Assembly (NCBI GenBank): GCA_027004315.1
Contig: JALTHV010000302.1
Location: 1 to 5,673 of the forward strand
Length of the DNA stretch: 5,673 nt
Reading direction: 5' to 3'
From: Deltaproteobacteria bacterium
Lineage (GTDB): Bacteria > Desulfobacterota > Dissulfuribacteria > Dissulfuribacterales > UBA3076
In this document: positions 1-5,578 of the stretch, piece after piece
Layout of the letters: the number at the start of each line of letters is the position of its first letter
Numbering within the stretch: the first letter of the stretch is position 1
Made by a program: the position numbers and the translations under genes
Notes under the pieces: generated by a model
The model's database searches: none
Seen by the model: only the letters and a program-made list of their open reading frames with translations
What the model was told of the DNA's origin: nothing

Positions 1-31
1 ATACCCTCAGCCAAGGGGTGTGAACGGTTAC
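1..31. mobile_element. Partial MITE: right terminus of a copy cut by the window edge
   Basis: The stretch ending at 31 reads CCAAGGGGTGTGAACGGTTAC. It closely matches the reverse complement of the left end of the complete copy at 179-349 (CCAAGGGG, then A, then TGTGAACAGTTAC). The GTGAAC..GTTAC terminus is therefore that of the same family. The body lies outside the window, so orientation is unknown. If 8-bp target duplication holds, the flanking bases 32-39 (CTTTGCTT) should also sit just before the missing left end. Confidence 0.6.
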
Positions 32-166
32 CTTTGCTTTATCATAGTGAACCGCTCTGTGCGGACTTGCACGCAGGGCGCTGTCAGTCTTGCGCCTCTT
101 AGGCTCTCTCTTCGTTTTCAATGCACTGGGCCCTGACGACCATTTTGATTTTGCATCACCCCTCAT
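1..166 (-). other. Unassigned stretch with an open minus-strand frame running off the left edge
   Basis: No gene is recognised between the partial element at 1-31 and the target duplication at 171. On the minus strand an ATG at 166-164 opens a frame of at least 55 codons with no stop before base 1. Its product would be rich in Lys and Arg (for example KTKREPKRRKTDSALR) and matches no family I know. The frame reads through the element terminus, and it also stays open upstream of the ATG into the element at 179-349. That argues it may be chance, or the remains of a gene hit by insertions. No good ribosome binding site precedes the ATG. Plus-strand frames are also open for 30-45 codons here, so openness alone is weak evidence. 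Confidence 0.12.
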
Positions 167-170
167 AATG

Positions 171-178
171 GTTAGAGT
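171..178. repeat. Left 8-bp target-site duplication of element copy 1
   Basis: GTTAGAGT lies immediately before the GTAAC terminus of the copy starting at 179. It is repeated exactly at 350-357, immediately after the GTTAC terminus. An exact 8/8 match placed precisely at the ends of a terminal inverted repeat is a direct sign of transposition. Confidence 0.85.
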
Positions 179-349
179 GTAACTGTTCACATCCCCTTGG
201 CCAGCAGTAGCCTTTTGAAGGGTTTCAGGAGCAGCTTGATGCACAAAATCAGGGTACTCTGCCTATTAATCCGCACTGAAACCCTTCAAAAGGCTACTGC
301 TGGCCAGGGACGTAGACGGTTGCAACAGGAGGGGGGTGTGAATGGTTAC
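179..349 (-). mobile_element. MITE-like non-coding element, complete copy 1 (171 bp), inverted relative to copies 2 and 3
   Basis: The ends are GTAACTGTTCACATCCCC and the complement of GTAACCATTCACACCCCC (15 of 18 aligned positions match, all mismatches being transitions). Inside is a perfect 30-bp inverted repeat, 199-228 against 276-305, extended to 31 by T198-A306. It encloses a 47-nt loop whose reverse complement matches the core of copies 2 and 3. Exact 8-bp duplications GTTAGAGT flank it. It is too short for a transposase, so any movement must have been in trans. GTAA-type ends with 8-bp duplications are what I recall for the IS66 family, so an IS66-derived MITE is my inference. This copy is 21 bp longer than copy 2 because of extra sequence between the right arm and the right terminus. 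It ends 67 bp before the pfpI-like start codon. Confidence 0.85.
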
Positions 350-357
350 GTTAGAGT
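350..357. repeat. Right 8-bp target-site duplication of element copy 1
   Basis: GTTAGAGT, identical to 171-178 on the other side of the element. Removing 179-357 would restore a single uninterrupted target site. Confidence 0.85.
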
Positions 358-404
358 AATTTTGTAATCTGTGGATTAAAAGTCTATTCGGGTTAAACTG
401 AACA

Positions 405-411
405 AGAGGTG
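405..411 (+). promoter_or_regulatory. Ribosome binding site for the PfpI-family gene
   Basis: AGAGGTG ends 5 nt before the ATG at 417. It is a good purine-rich Shine-Dalgarno sequence and supports this start. I see no convincing promoter between the element end (349) and this site. The best pair, TTGTAA at 362-367 and TATTCG at 385-390 with a 17-bp spacer, matches consensus only weakly. Confidence 0.6.
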
Positions 412-416
412 TCAAA

Positions 417-938
417 ATGAGAGTACTTATCTTGAGTGCAGATGGATTTGAGGACAGCGAACTCCTGTGTCCTATGTACCGACTTAAAGAGGCAGGATAT
501 CAGGTGGACATAGCCGCGCCGGAATGGGGGCAGATAGAGGGAAAGCGAGGTTATATGGTGACTGCCAACCTGGCTCTGGAAGACGTAGAACCTGATGGCT
601 TTAGATTGCTCCTTCTTCCCGGTGGTAAGACGGCACCTCAGACGCTCCGTTCAATTCCACTAGTCCAGGACATTGTGCGCGAGTTTGTAGACAAGGGACT
701 ACCCGTGGCCGCCATCTGTCACGGCCCACAGATTCTATTGTCGGCTAAGGTCTTGGCCGGTCGACGGGCTACCTGTTACAGAGGTGTGGCAAGAGAACTA
801 GAGGCCTCGGGTGTGCTCTACGAGGACTCAGAGGTCGTAGTAGATGGTAATATCATAACCTCTCGTCAACCCTCGGACATCCCTGCTTTTATGGGTGAGA
901 TTATACGGGCGCTTGCCTTGACTGACAAGGAGGCCTGA
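417..938 (+). CDS. PfpI/DJ-1 superfamily protein (class I glutamine amidotransferase-like fold), 173 aa
   Basis: This is a compact cytoplasmic protein of the DJ-1/PfpI superfamily, collinear over its whole length with archaeal PfpI proteases of about 166 aa as I remember them. Visible landmarks are MRVLILSADGFEDSEL at the N-terminus (Glu12 and Glu15 region), LPGG at 67-70, the nucleophile elbow AAICHGPQ with Cys101-His102, and VVVDGNIITSRQPSD at 140-154. Family members are described as intracellular cysteine peptidases, general stress proteins (YhbO/YraA type) or deglycases acting on glyoxal-modified proteins; sequence alone cannot choose. In PfpI of Pyrococcus a glutamate in the PGG..PE segment, contributed by the neighbouring subunit, completes the catalytic triad. 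Here the equivalent position appears to be Gln75 (PGGKTAPQT), which could weaken or alter proteolysis. There is no signal peptide. A strong ribosome binding site supports the start. It appears monocistronic, bracketed by element copies 1 and 2. The family call is firm; the activity is uncertain. Confidence 0.93.
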   Translation: MRVLILSADGFEDSELLCPMYRLKEAGYQVDIAAPEWGQIEGKRGYMVTANLALEDVEPDGFRLLLLPGGKTAPQTLRSIPLVQDIVREFVDKGLPVAAICHGPQILLSAKVLAGRRATCYRGVARELEASGVLYEDSEVVVDGNIITSRQPSDIPAFMGEIIRALALTDKEA

Positions 939-980
939 CGCACTAACTGGATCTCAAATCTGATTTCTGCCTGAACGCGA

Positions 981-1001
981 ATCCCGCTACCTGGTAGGGA
1001 T
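981..1001 (+). terminator. Small hairpin after the PfpI-family gene, possible weak terminator
   Basis: ATCCC-(GC bulge)-TAC, loop CTG, then GTAGGGAT forms an 8-bp stem 43 nt after the stop codon. No T-tract follows directly, because element copy 2 begins at 1002. Without that insertion the hairpin would be followed by ACCTCTTTAATC, which is only weakly T-rich. The right half of the stem (994-1001) is also the left target duplication of copy 2. The long stem of copy 2 may now be the more effective 3' end structure. Confidence 0.25.
994..1001. repeat. Left target-site duplication of element copy 2
   Basis: GTAGGGAT directly precedes the GTAAC terminus at 1002. It matches GTAGAGAT at 1152-1159 at 7 of 8 positions, with one G/A transition. 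It is consistent with an older 8-bp duplication. Confidence 0.65.
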
Positions 1002-1151
1002 GTAACTGTTCACGCCCCCGGCCAGCAGTAGCCTTTTTCAGGGTTTCAGTGCGGATTAATGGGCAGAGTGCCCTGATCTTGTGCATCAAGCGATGCTCCT
1101 GAAAGCCTGAAAAAGGCTAGCGCTGGCCGGGGGGAGAATGTGAACGCTTAC
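1002..1151 (+). mobile_element. MITE-like non-coding element, complete copy 2 (150 bp)
   Basis: The ends are GTAACTGTTCAC and the complement of GTAAGCGTTCAC (10 of 12 match). The inner inverted repeat pairs 1020-1049 with 1099-1128 at 27 of 30 positions. The 49-nt loop (1050-1098) contains two further hairpins: GGGCA-GAG-TGCCC at 1061-1073 and GCATC-AAGC-GATGC at 1083-1096. Flanking 8-mers match 7 of 8. Relative to copy 1 the stem carries a two-base change (TTTTGAAGGG to TTTTTCAGGG) that is also present in the opposite arm, so pairing is kept. No coding capacity. It lies 63 bp after the PfpI-family stop codon and could act as a 3' end structure or insulator before the efflux genes. Confidence 0.85.
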
Positions 1152-1159
1152 GTAGAGAT
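1152..1159. repeat. Right target-site duplication of element copy 2
   Basis: GTAGAGAT directly follows the CTTAC terminus at 1151 and differs from the left flank (GTAGGGAT, 994-1001) by one transition. Confidence 0.65.
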
Positions 1160-1174
1160 ACCTCTTTAATCACC

Positions 1175-1317
1175 AACATTGACGCCCTTGCAAAAAGTCT
1201 TTTTTTCACGCAAAGGCGCAGAGCTCGCAAAGGCAATCTATTGTCATTAAAAGAAAAAACCTTGCGTCTTGGCGACTTTGCGTGATATTTTGGATTTTTT
1301 ACAAAACCATCAACATT
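1175..1317. repeat. Degenerate palindromic intergenic repeat with CGCAAAG arms (unrelated to the MITE)
   Basis: The outer arms 1175-1200 and 1292-1317 are complementary at 17 of 26 positions, and eight of the nine mismatches are transitions. The inner arms run from TCACGCAAAG (1206-1215) to its exact complement CTTTGCGTGA (1276-1285). CGCAAAG recurs at 1226-1232, and CCTTGCG at 1260-1266 mirrors it. CAACATT occurs directly at both outer edges (1174-1180 and 1311-1317), which is either part of the palindrome margin or a 7-bp target duplication. From memory, intergenic repeats built on CACGCAAAG are common in environmental bacteria and in Desulfobacterota, but I have not verified this. No open frame of note. 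It occupies most of the gap between element copy 2 and the efflux promoter region. Confidence 0.65.
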
Positions 1318-1362
1318 ACAAAAAAATAATTTTGCCGTCAGAGTCTGGTTAACTATAAAGTC

Positions 1363-1378
1363 TATAATCTATATAGAT
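1363..1378 (+). promoter_or_regulatory. Candidate -10 box overlapping a perfect palindrome, upstream of the efflux genes
   Basis: TATAAT at 1363-1368 matches the sigma-70 -10 consensus exactly and lies 53 bp before the adaptor start. No recognisable -35 box sits 16-19 bp upstream, which suggests an activator-dependent or weak promoter. ATCTATATAGAT at 1367-1378 is a perfect 12-bp palindrome overlapping the -10 box and the expected transcription start. That placement suits a repressor operator, but the sequence is AT-rich and could be chance. No regulator gene is visible in the window. Confidence 0.35.
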
Positions 1379-1411
1379 CTCTCATAGAATAGGAGATAAC
1401 GTCACAGATGC

Positions 1412-1416
1412 AAGGT
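1412..1416 (+). promoter_or_regulatory. Ribosome binding site deciding the adaptor start
   Basis: AAGGT lies 4 nt before the ATG at 1421, giving the expected short spacing. A stronger AGGAGA at 1391-1396 is 24 nt upstream of that ATG and 11 nt upstream of an out-of-frame ATG at 1408. That second ATG would make only a 26-residue peptide ending at 1488. The in-frame start at 1421 is preferred because it begins directly with a membrane anchor typical of adaptors. Confidence 0.4.
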
Positions 1417-1420
1417 CAAA

Positions 1421-2500
1421 ATGAAACAGAAAATAGCGGGATTATTTATTATTTTTGTCATCATCACAGCTGTCGCCTTAGGCACTAGGCATATATGGGA
1501 ACTATCCAATAGGGAGGTCTCTCCCTCAACCTTGGAACCCCTTAAGACCGAAAGGCCACAGCGACGAGACTTCATAGAGACCTGCCGTTGGTTTGGAGAG
1601 GTAAAAAGCAGTCACAGGGAGCAAATCATTGCACTGCAGCCAGGCAGGATTGTCTCTATAGACGCCAAGGACGGGGCCTCTGTAAAAAGAGGTATGCCCC
1701 TGTTTACTATTGGGGGGCCATTGATCGAGAATCGCCTGAAGGTCCTCAGGAATAGATCGGCTATCCTAGAGAGACGTATTGTCCTTGCCAGACATGTAGT
1801 CAGTATCAAGCAGGAGGCCCTCTCCCAAAAAATGGCGAGGTATGAAGAGCTTGCCTCTGCAAAAGATGCCCTGGCCCGCCTCAAGACCGGGCTGGAGTCC
1901 CTGAGGCAGGAGATGCACTGTCTGCAGGAGACCGCTCACATCCATGCAACAGTAAATGGTGTATTTACCAGGCGTAGAGTCTCTGTAGGCCAGGAGGTAC
2001 AAAAGGGTGACATCCTCGGAGAGATCGTCTCGCTGGACCAGATCTACATTGCGGCCACGCTCTTTCCTAAAGAGGAAATTGGGCTTGAAGGAAGGCAGGC
2101 ATCTATTGATCTCGATGGTAGCAGATCGATCTCAGGGACAGTCGTCAGTGTCTTGCCAGAGAGGACGGCCGAAGGAGCAGTAATTGTGTGGATCAGAGGG
2201 CCTGCCCTAGGCCGTTTCCTGCGCCCTGGTCAGACAGTGAGGGGAACGGTCTTACTTTCCATACACAGGAAGGCACTTGCTGTCCCGCCGAGTAGCATAG
2301 TAAGAGACGAAAGAGAACGGGCCTATATATTTGTAAAGGATTCCTCGGGCTATCACAAGAGGCCTGTTAAGACCGGCATTTTCTCTGGCGGCTGGGTAGA
2401 GGTCCTCTCAGGGATCAGAGAGAAAGATGAGGTAGTCACCCAGGGGGCATATGAACTTTTTTATCGTAATTTCAATAAGATATATAAGGTAGCAGATTGA
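1421..2500 (+). CDS. Periplasmic adaptor (membrane fusion protein, HlyD/AcrA/CusB type) of an RND efflux system, 359 aa
   Basis: This protein should bridge the inner-membrane RND pump encoded next to it and an outer-membrane channel. Residues 5-21 form one hydrophobic segment after a short basic start. No lipobox cysteine is present, so it is probably held by an uncleaved N-terminal anchor. Residues about 65-100 form the first lipoyl half motif (GRIVSIDAKDGASVKRGMPL). About 101-172 is a short charged helical hairpin. About 173-205 is the second lipoyl half (ATVNGVFTRRRVSVGQEVQKG). A beta-barrel follows (about 206-282, including FLRPGQTVRGTV), then a membrane-proximal domain (about 285-345, with VPPSSIVRD and GIREKDEVVTQGAY). 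At 359 aa it is somewhat shorter than AcrA or CusB, with a compact hairpin. Its stop overlaps the next start by one base (TGATG), indicating translational coupling. No metal-binding His/Met cluster is seen, so the substrate cannot be inferred from it. Confidence 0.92.
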   Translation: MKQKIAGLFIIFVIITAVALGTRHIWELSNREVSPSTLEPLKTERPQRRDFIETCRWFGEVKSSHREQIIALQPGRIVSIDAKDGASVKRGMPLFTIGGPLIENRLKVLRNRSAILERRIVLARHVVSIKQEALSQKMARYEELASAKDALARLKTGLESLRQEMHCLQETAHIHATVNGVFTRRRVSVGQEVQKGDILGEIVSLDQIYIAATLFPKEEIGLEGRQASIDLDGSRSISGTVVSVLPERTAEGAVIVWIRGPALGRFLRPGQTVRGTVLLSIHRKALAVPPSSIVRDERERAYIFVKDSSGYHKRPVKTGIFSGGWVEVLSGIREKDEVVTQGAYELFYRNFNKIYKVAD

Positions 2501-5500
2501 TGCGATCTGTGCTTCACCTGGTTGTAAAAAATCCCATTGCCCTTGTAATTATGGTCATATCCGTGGCACTTGCCGGCATCTATTCTGCGCGGCATATGCC
2601 GGTCGACCTGTTTCCAAACCTCAATATCCCGGTCGTCAACATCATTACCCATTATCCCGGTGCCTCGCCAGAAGACATGGAACGGCTCGTCTCCCGGCCA
2701 ATAGAGAATGAGATAAGGACCATCCCTGGTGTCAAGCGGGTTGCATCCACATCGGTCCAGGGTATCTCCCAGGTCACTGCCGAATTCACCTGGGGGACGA
2801 CTATTCGCGATGCAAGGCAGCTTGTACAGGCACGGCTGGCACGTCTTACAGGTATGCTTCCTGCGGGTATCTGCCCTCGTCTCGAGAACATCGGCACCAC
2901 CTTGCAGGAGGTCTGTGGCTATATCATCTACGGTGGCGGGGATATGGTTACCCTTAGGGACATCGTCCGCCATGAGCTGGCCGGACGCCTCATGGGGGTT
3001 GAAGGCGTCTCTTCAGTAGAAGTAATTGGCGGCGATCGGCGGGCCTTCTATGTGGAGATCAGGCCTGAAGATATGATCCGCCTTCATCTCACCATAGATC
3101 ACCTCGTATCTATACTGAAGAGATACAATATATCAGAGGTCACTGGCTACTTTGACCAGTCAGGACGGGAATATCTGATTCGCGGTGATGCACGGCTCAG
3201 GACCCTTGCTGATATCCGCTCTCTTCCGATCTGCAGAAAAGGGGCAAGATCGGTCCTGCTTGGGGACGTAGCAAGGGTGTTTGAGGGACGGGTCCCAAGG
3301 CACTACACAGTCCATGGAGACAGGGTGCCGGCCGTGGCAATGATCGTGCGAAAACAGCCCGGTGCAGACACGATCCGCGTGGTACAGGGAGTTAAAGATG
3401 CACTCCCCCGCCTCAAAGGTCTCCTGCCGCAGGGGACACATATAAAGGAGTTCTATGACCAATCCGAGATCGTCAAGGAGTCACAGGACGAGATTACCAA
3501 TGACCTCGTCGTCGGTGCCCTGTTGGCCATCCTGGTCCTGTATTTCTTCCTTGGCTCTGCCCGGCCTACCCTAATCGTGGCCCTCACCATACCAATCACC
3601 TTTCTTGCAACTATTGTCATCATGAAGGGGTTGGGTATGGGTCTCAACGTGATCACCATGACGGCCCTGACCCTGGCCATCGGCATGATTGTGGATGATG
3701 CCATTGTCGTGACAGAAAACATCTACCGTCACAGCCACTTGGTCCCAGATGCAGGCAAGGCAGCCATTGAAGGTACCCTGGAGATCGCAGGCCCGGATGC
3801 CTCAGGCACTCTTACCACTGTGGCCGCCTTCCTGCCGCTTGTCCTGATGACGGGCCTCGCCGCACTCTTTATGAGGCCATTTGGTCTGACCATCAGTGTG
3901 GCGCTCATTATCTCTTTGCTCCTGTCCCTGACAGTGGTGCCGACACTGTTTAGTCGCATAAAGGGCCTGTCTTCCAGCAAGAAAGACTTTCCCGGCGCAC
4001 GCGTGCTTGAACGACTGGATGCCCTGCTCCAAGGGGTCCTGAGGTCCTCTTTTCGGCACAGGTGGTCTGTCTTGGGCCTGGCTGTCCTCTCTATGGTCCT
4101 GGGAGTTCTGGGACTTACTGCATCTTTGAATAGGGCCTCTATCCTGCCACCTATTGACGAAGGGGCCATTCTTATAGAGTATGTCATGCCCCCTGGCACG
4201 TCTCTCAGGGAGAGCAACAGGATCGGAGATATACTCGACAGGATCTCCCTGGCAGATCCAGATGTCTCGTGCGTCTATAGGCGGACAGGTTCTCCTGGAA
4301 GGGGCTACCAGATTGAGGGTGTCAACAGGGGAGAACTCTTGATAAAGCTGAAGCCAAAGCAGAAACGGACCCGGTCGGCCGACCAGGTCATCCGTGCCCT
4401 AAAGGGGCCTTTTTCAAGGCTGAAGGGCGTAGTCTTTCTCTACCATCAGCCCACGCAGGAAAAGATCGATGAGAGCTTCTCCGGCCTGCCTGCCCTGTTT
4501 GGCGTCACCATATACGGCGCTGACATGTCTAAACTCATCTCCATTGCCGATCGAGTTGAAGACGTGCTCTCAAAAGAACCAGCCATATCAAACATTGTAA
4601 ACAATACAAAGGTGAAGATTTCGCAGATAGAGGTCAAGATAGACTATCCCTCTCTTGCACAGTATGGGGTGGATGTTGCGAGCATATTGAGCACGCTCAA
4701 GGCCGCCCGTTTTGGAGTTGGGGCAACACATATTATCCGGCAGAAAGAGGACATCAGCGTCTTAGTAAAGATGGATGTCGGCAGACCCTTTGACATCGAT
4801 CGAATCAGGCAACTGCCTATTGAGACCATACATGGAGGTTGGCTGCCCCTGAGACAGGTCGCTGAGGTAAATGTCAGGCATGTACCCGCTGCAATTACCC
4901 GCCTAAACGGTCAACGCGAGGTCACACTCCTGGCAGAGGTGGAAGGCAATATCCCCTCTATGGTCAAGAATCTGCGGAGAAAATTCCAATCCATTAAACT
5001 CCCAGAGGGTTACAGCATCGATTTTACTGGCCAATATAAGGCACTCATCGAGACGGCGGTCGAGATGGCCTTTGCGGTCCTGGCTGCCATGGTGCTGATC
5101 TATCTCATCATGGTGATGCAGTTCGACTCCTGGCTCCAGCCGCTTATCATCCTGATGACTGTACCCCTTTCGCTTGTAGGTGCCCTGATCGGCCTCTTCC
5201 TGACAGGCCAGAGGATTGACGTGTCCGTGGGGATGGGGACGGTCACCTTGGTAGGCGTTGCCGTCAACAACGCCATTCTCCTGATAGACTTTGCCAACAG
5301 GGAGATGGCCTCTGGCAAGGCAGTCACCGATGCCCTCCTCTCTGCGGCCTCTGTCCGCCTGCGCCCCATATTGCTCACCACGCTTACCACCGTAGCTGCA
5401 CTATTGCCGGCTGCTATAGGAATAGGCATTGGCTCAGGGATCTTTCAGCCCTTTGCCATCACTGTAATCAGTGGGCTGACCGTTGGAGTAGTGGCAACAT

Positions 5501-5559
5501 TGATCGTCATCCCCACTGTGACGGCCATGGTAGTACACCTTAAAGACAAGGAAAAATAG
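2500..5559 (+). CDS. RND superfamily efflux pump, inner-membrane permease subunit, 1019 aa
   Basis: This is a full-length proton-driven RND permease (AcrB/CzcA superfamily). Twelve membrane segments are apparent: about 13-31, 335-351, 356-376, 384-405, 436-457, 463-486, 521-541, 854-873, 877-900, 908-932, 955-976 and 981-1008. Two large periplasmic porter/docking regions lie at about 32-334 and 542-853. TM4 carries Asp399-Asp400 in GMIVDDAIVVTEN, the AcrB-like proton-relay pair. In TM10 the motif GVAVNNAILLIDF puts Asn923 where AcrB has its relay lysine. The second periplasmic half reads more like the heavy-metal CzcA/CusA group (DEGAILIEYVMPPGTSL at 553-569; SFSGLPALFGVTIYGADM at 659-676). 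The substrate class, hydrophobic compounds or metal ions, is therefore open. The ATG at 2500 is chosen because it overlaps the adaptor stop as TGATG; an in-frame TTG at 2497 would add one residue. No outer-membrane factor follows; element copy 3 starts 19 bp after the stop. Confidence 0.93.
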   Translation: MRSVLHLVVKNPIALVIMVISVALAGIYSARHMPVDLFPNLNIPVVNIITHYPGASPEDMERLVSRPIENEIRTIPGVKRVASTSVQGISQVTAEFTWGTTIRDARQLVQARLARLTGMLPAGICPRLENIGTTLQEVCGYIIYGGGDMVTLRDIVRHELAGRLMGVEGVSSVEVIGGDRRAFYVEIRPEDMIRLHLTIDHLVSILKRYNISEVTGYFDQSGREYLIRGDARLRTLADIRSLPICRKGARSVLLGDVARVFEGRVPRHYTVHGDRVPAVAMIVRKQPGADTIRVVQGVKDALPRLKGLLPQGTHIKEFYDQSEIVKESQDEITNDLVVGALLAILVLYFFLGSARPTLIVALTIPITFLATIVIMKGLGMGLNVITMTALTLAIGMIVDDAIVVTENIYRHSHLVPDAGKAAIEGTLEIAGPDASGTLTTVAAFLPLVLMTGLAALFMRPFGLTISVALIISLLLSLTVVPTLFSRIKGLSSSKKDFPGARVLERLDALLQGVLRSSFRHRWSVLGLAVLSMVLGVLGLTASLNRASILPPIDEGAILIEYVMPPGTSLRESNRIGDILDRISLADPDVSCVYRRTGSPGRGYQIEGVNRGELLIKLKPKQKRTRSADQVIRALKGPFSRLKGVVFLYHQPTQEKIDESFSGLPALFGVTIYGADMSKLISIADRVEDVLSKEPAISNIVNNTKVKISQIEVKIDYPSLAQYGVDVASILSTLKAARFGVGATHIIRQKEDISVLVKMDVGRPFDIDRIRQLPIETIHGGWLPLRQVAEVNVRHVPAAITRLNGQREVTLLAEVEGNIPSMVKNLRRKFQSIKLPEGYSIDFTGQYKALIETAVEMAFAVLAAMVLIYLIMVMQFDSWLQPLIILMTVPLSLVGALIGLFLTGQRIDVSVGMGTVTLVGVAVNNAILLIDFANREMASGKAVTDALLSAASVRLRPILLTTLTTVAALLPAAIGIGIGSGIFQPFAITVISGLTVGVVATLIVIPTVTAMVVHLKDKEK

Positions 5560-5578
5560 AAGACCCGTCTCCCGCTGC

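Noticed and set aside
1..178. Short matches to the element core (GTGCGGA near 59-65; TGATTTTGCATCA at 146-158), hinting at a further decayed copy.
   Set aside because: The two matches are too far apart compared with the core, and no arms or termini surround them. Chance or scrambled remnants cannot be distinguished, so no feature is called.
199..305. Intrinsic terminator as the main explanation of the long perfect stem.
   Set aside because: There is no T-tract after the stem, the loop is 47 nt, and the unit recurs with terminal repeats and target duplications. Mobile-element origin explains it better, although an effect on transcription is possible.
179..349. CRISPR-like or tandem repeat array.
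   Set aside because: The repeats are isolated inverted-repeat elements with target duplications, not regularly spaced direct repeats with spacers.
1408..1488. A 26-codon frame starting at the ATG 11 nt after AGGAGA, overlapping the adaptor start in another frame.
   Set aside because: It is short, has no recognisable attenuator-type composition, and overlaps a gene with a plausible start of its own. A leader peptide role is possible but not supported.
1612..2002. Minus-strand open frames opposite the adaptor gene.
   Set aside because: They are antisense to a clear adaptor protein, lack ribosome binding sites and resemble no family.
2497..2499. TTG start for the RND pump.
   Set aside because: The ATG three bases on overlaps the adaptor stop as TGATG, a standard coupled start, so the extra codon is unnecessary.
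2461..5429. Several open frames on both strands within the pump gene, up to 170 codons.
   Set aside because: They are shadows of the long RND reading frame, with no domain signature or translation signal of their own.
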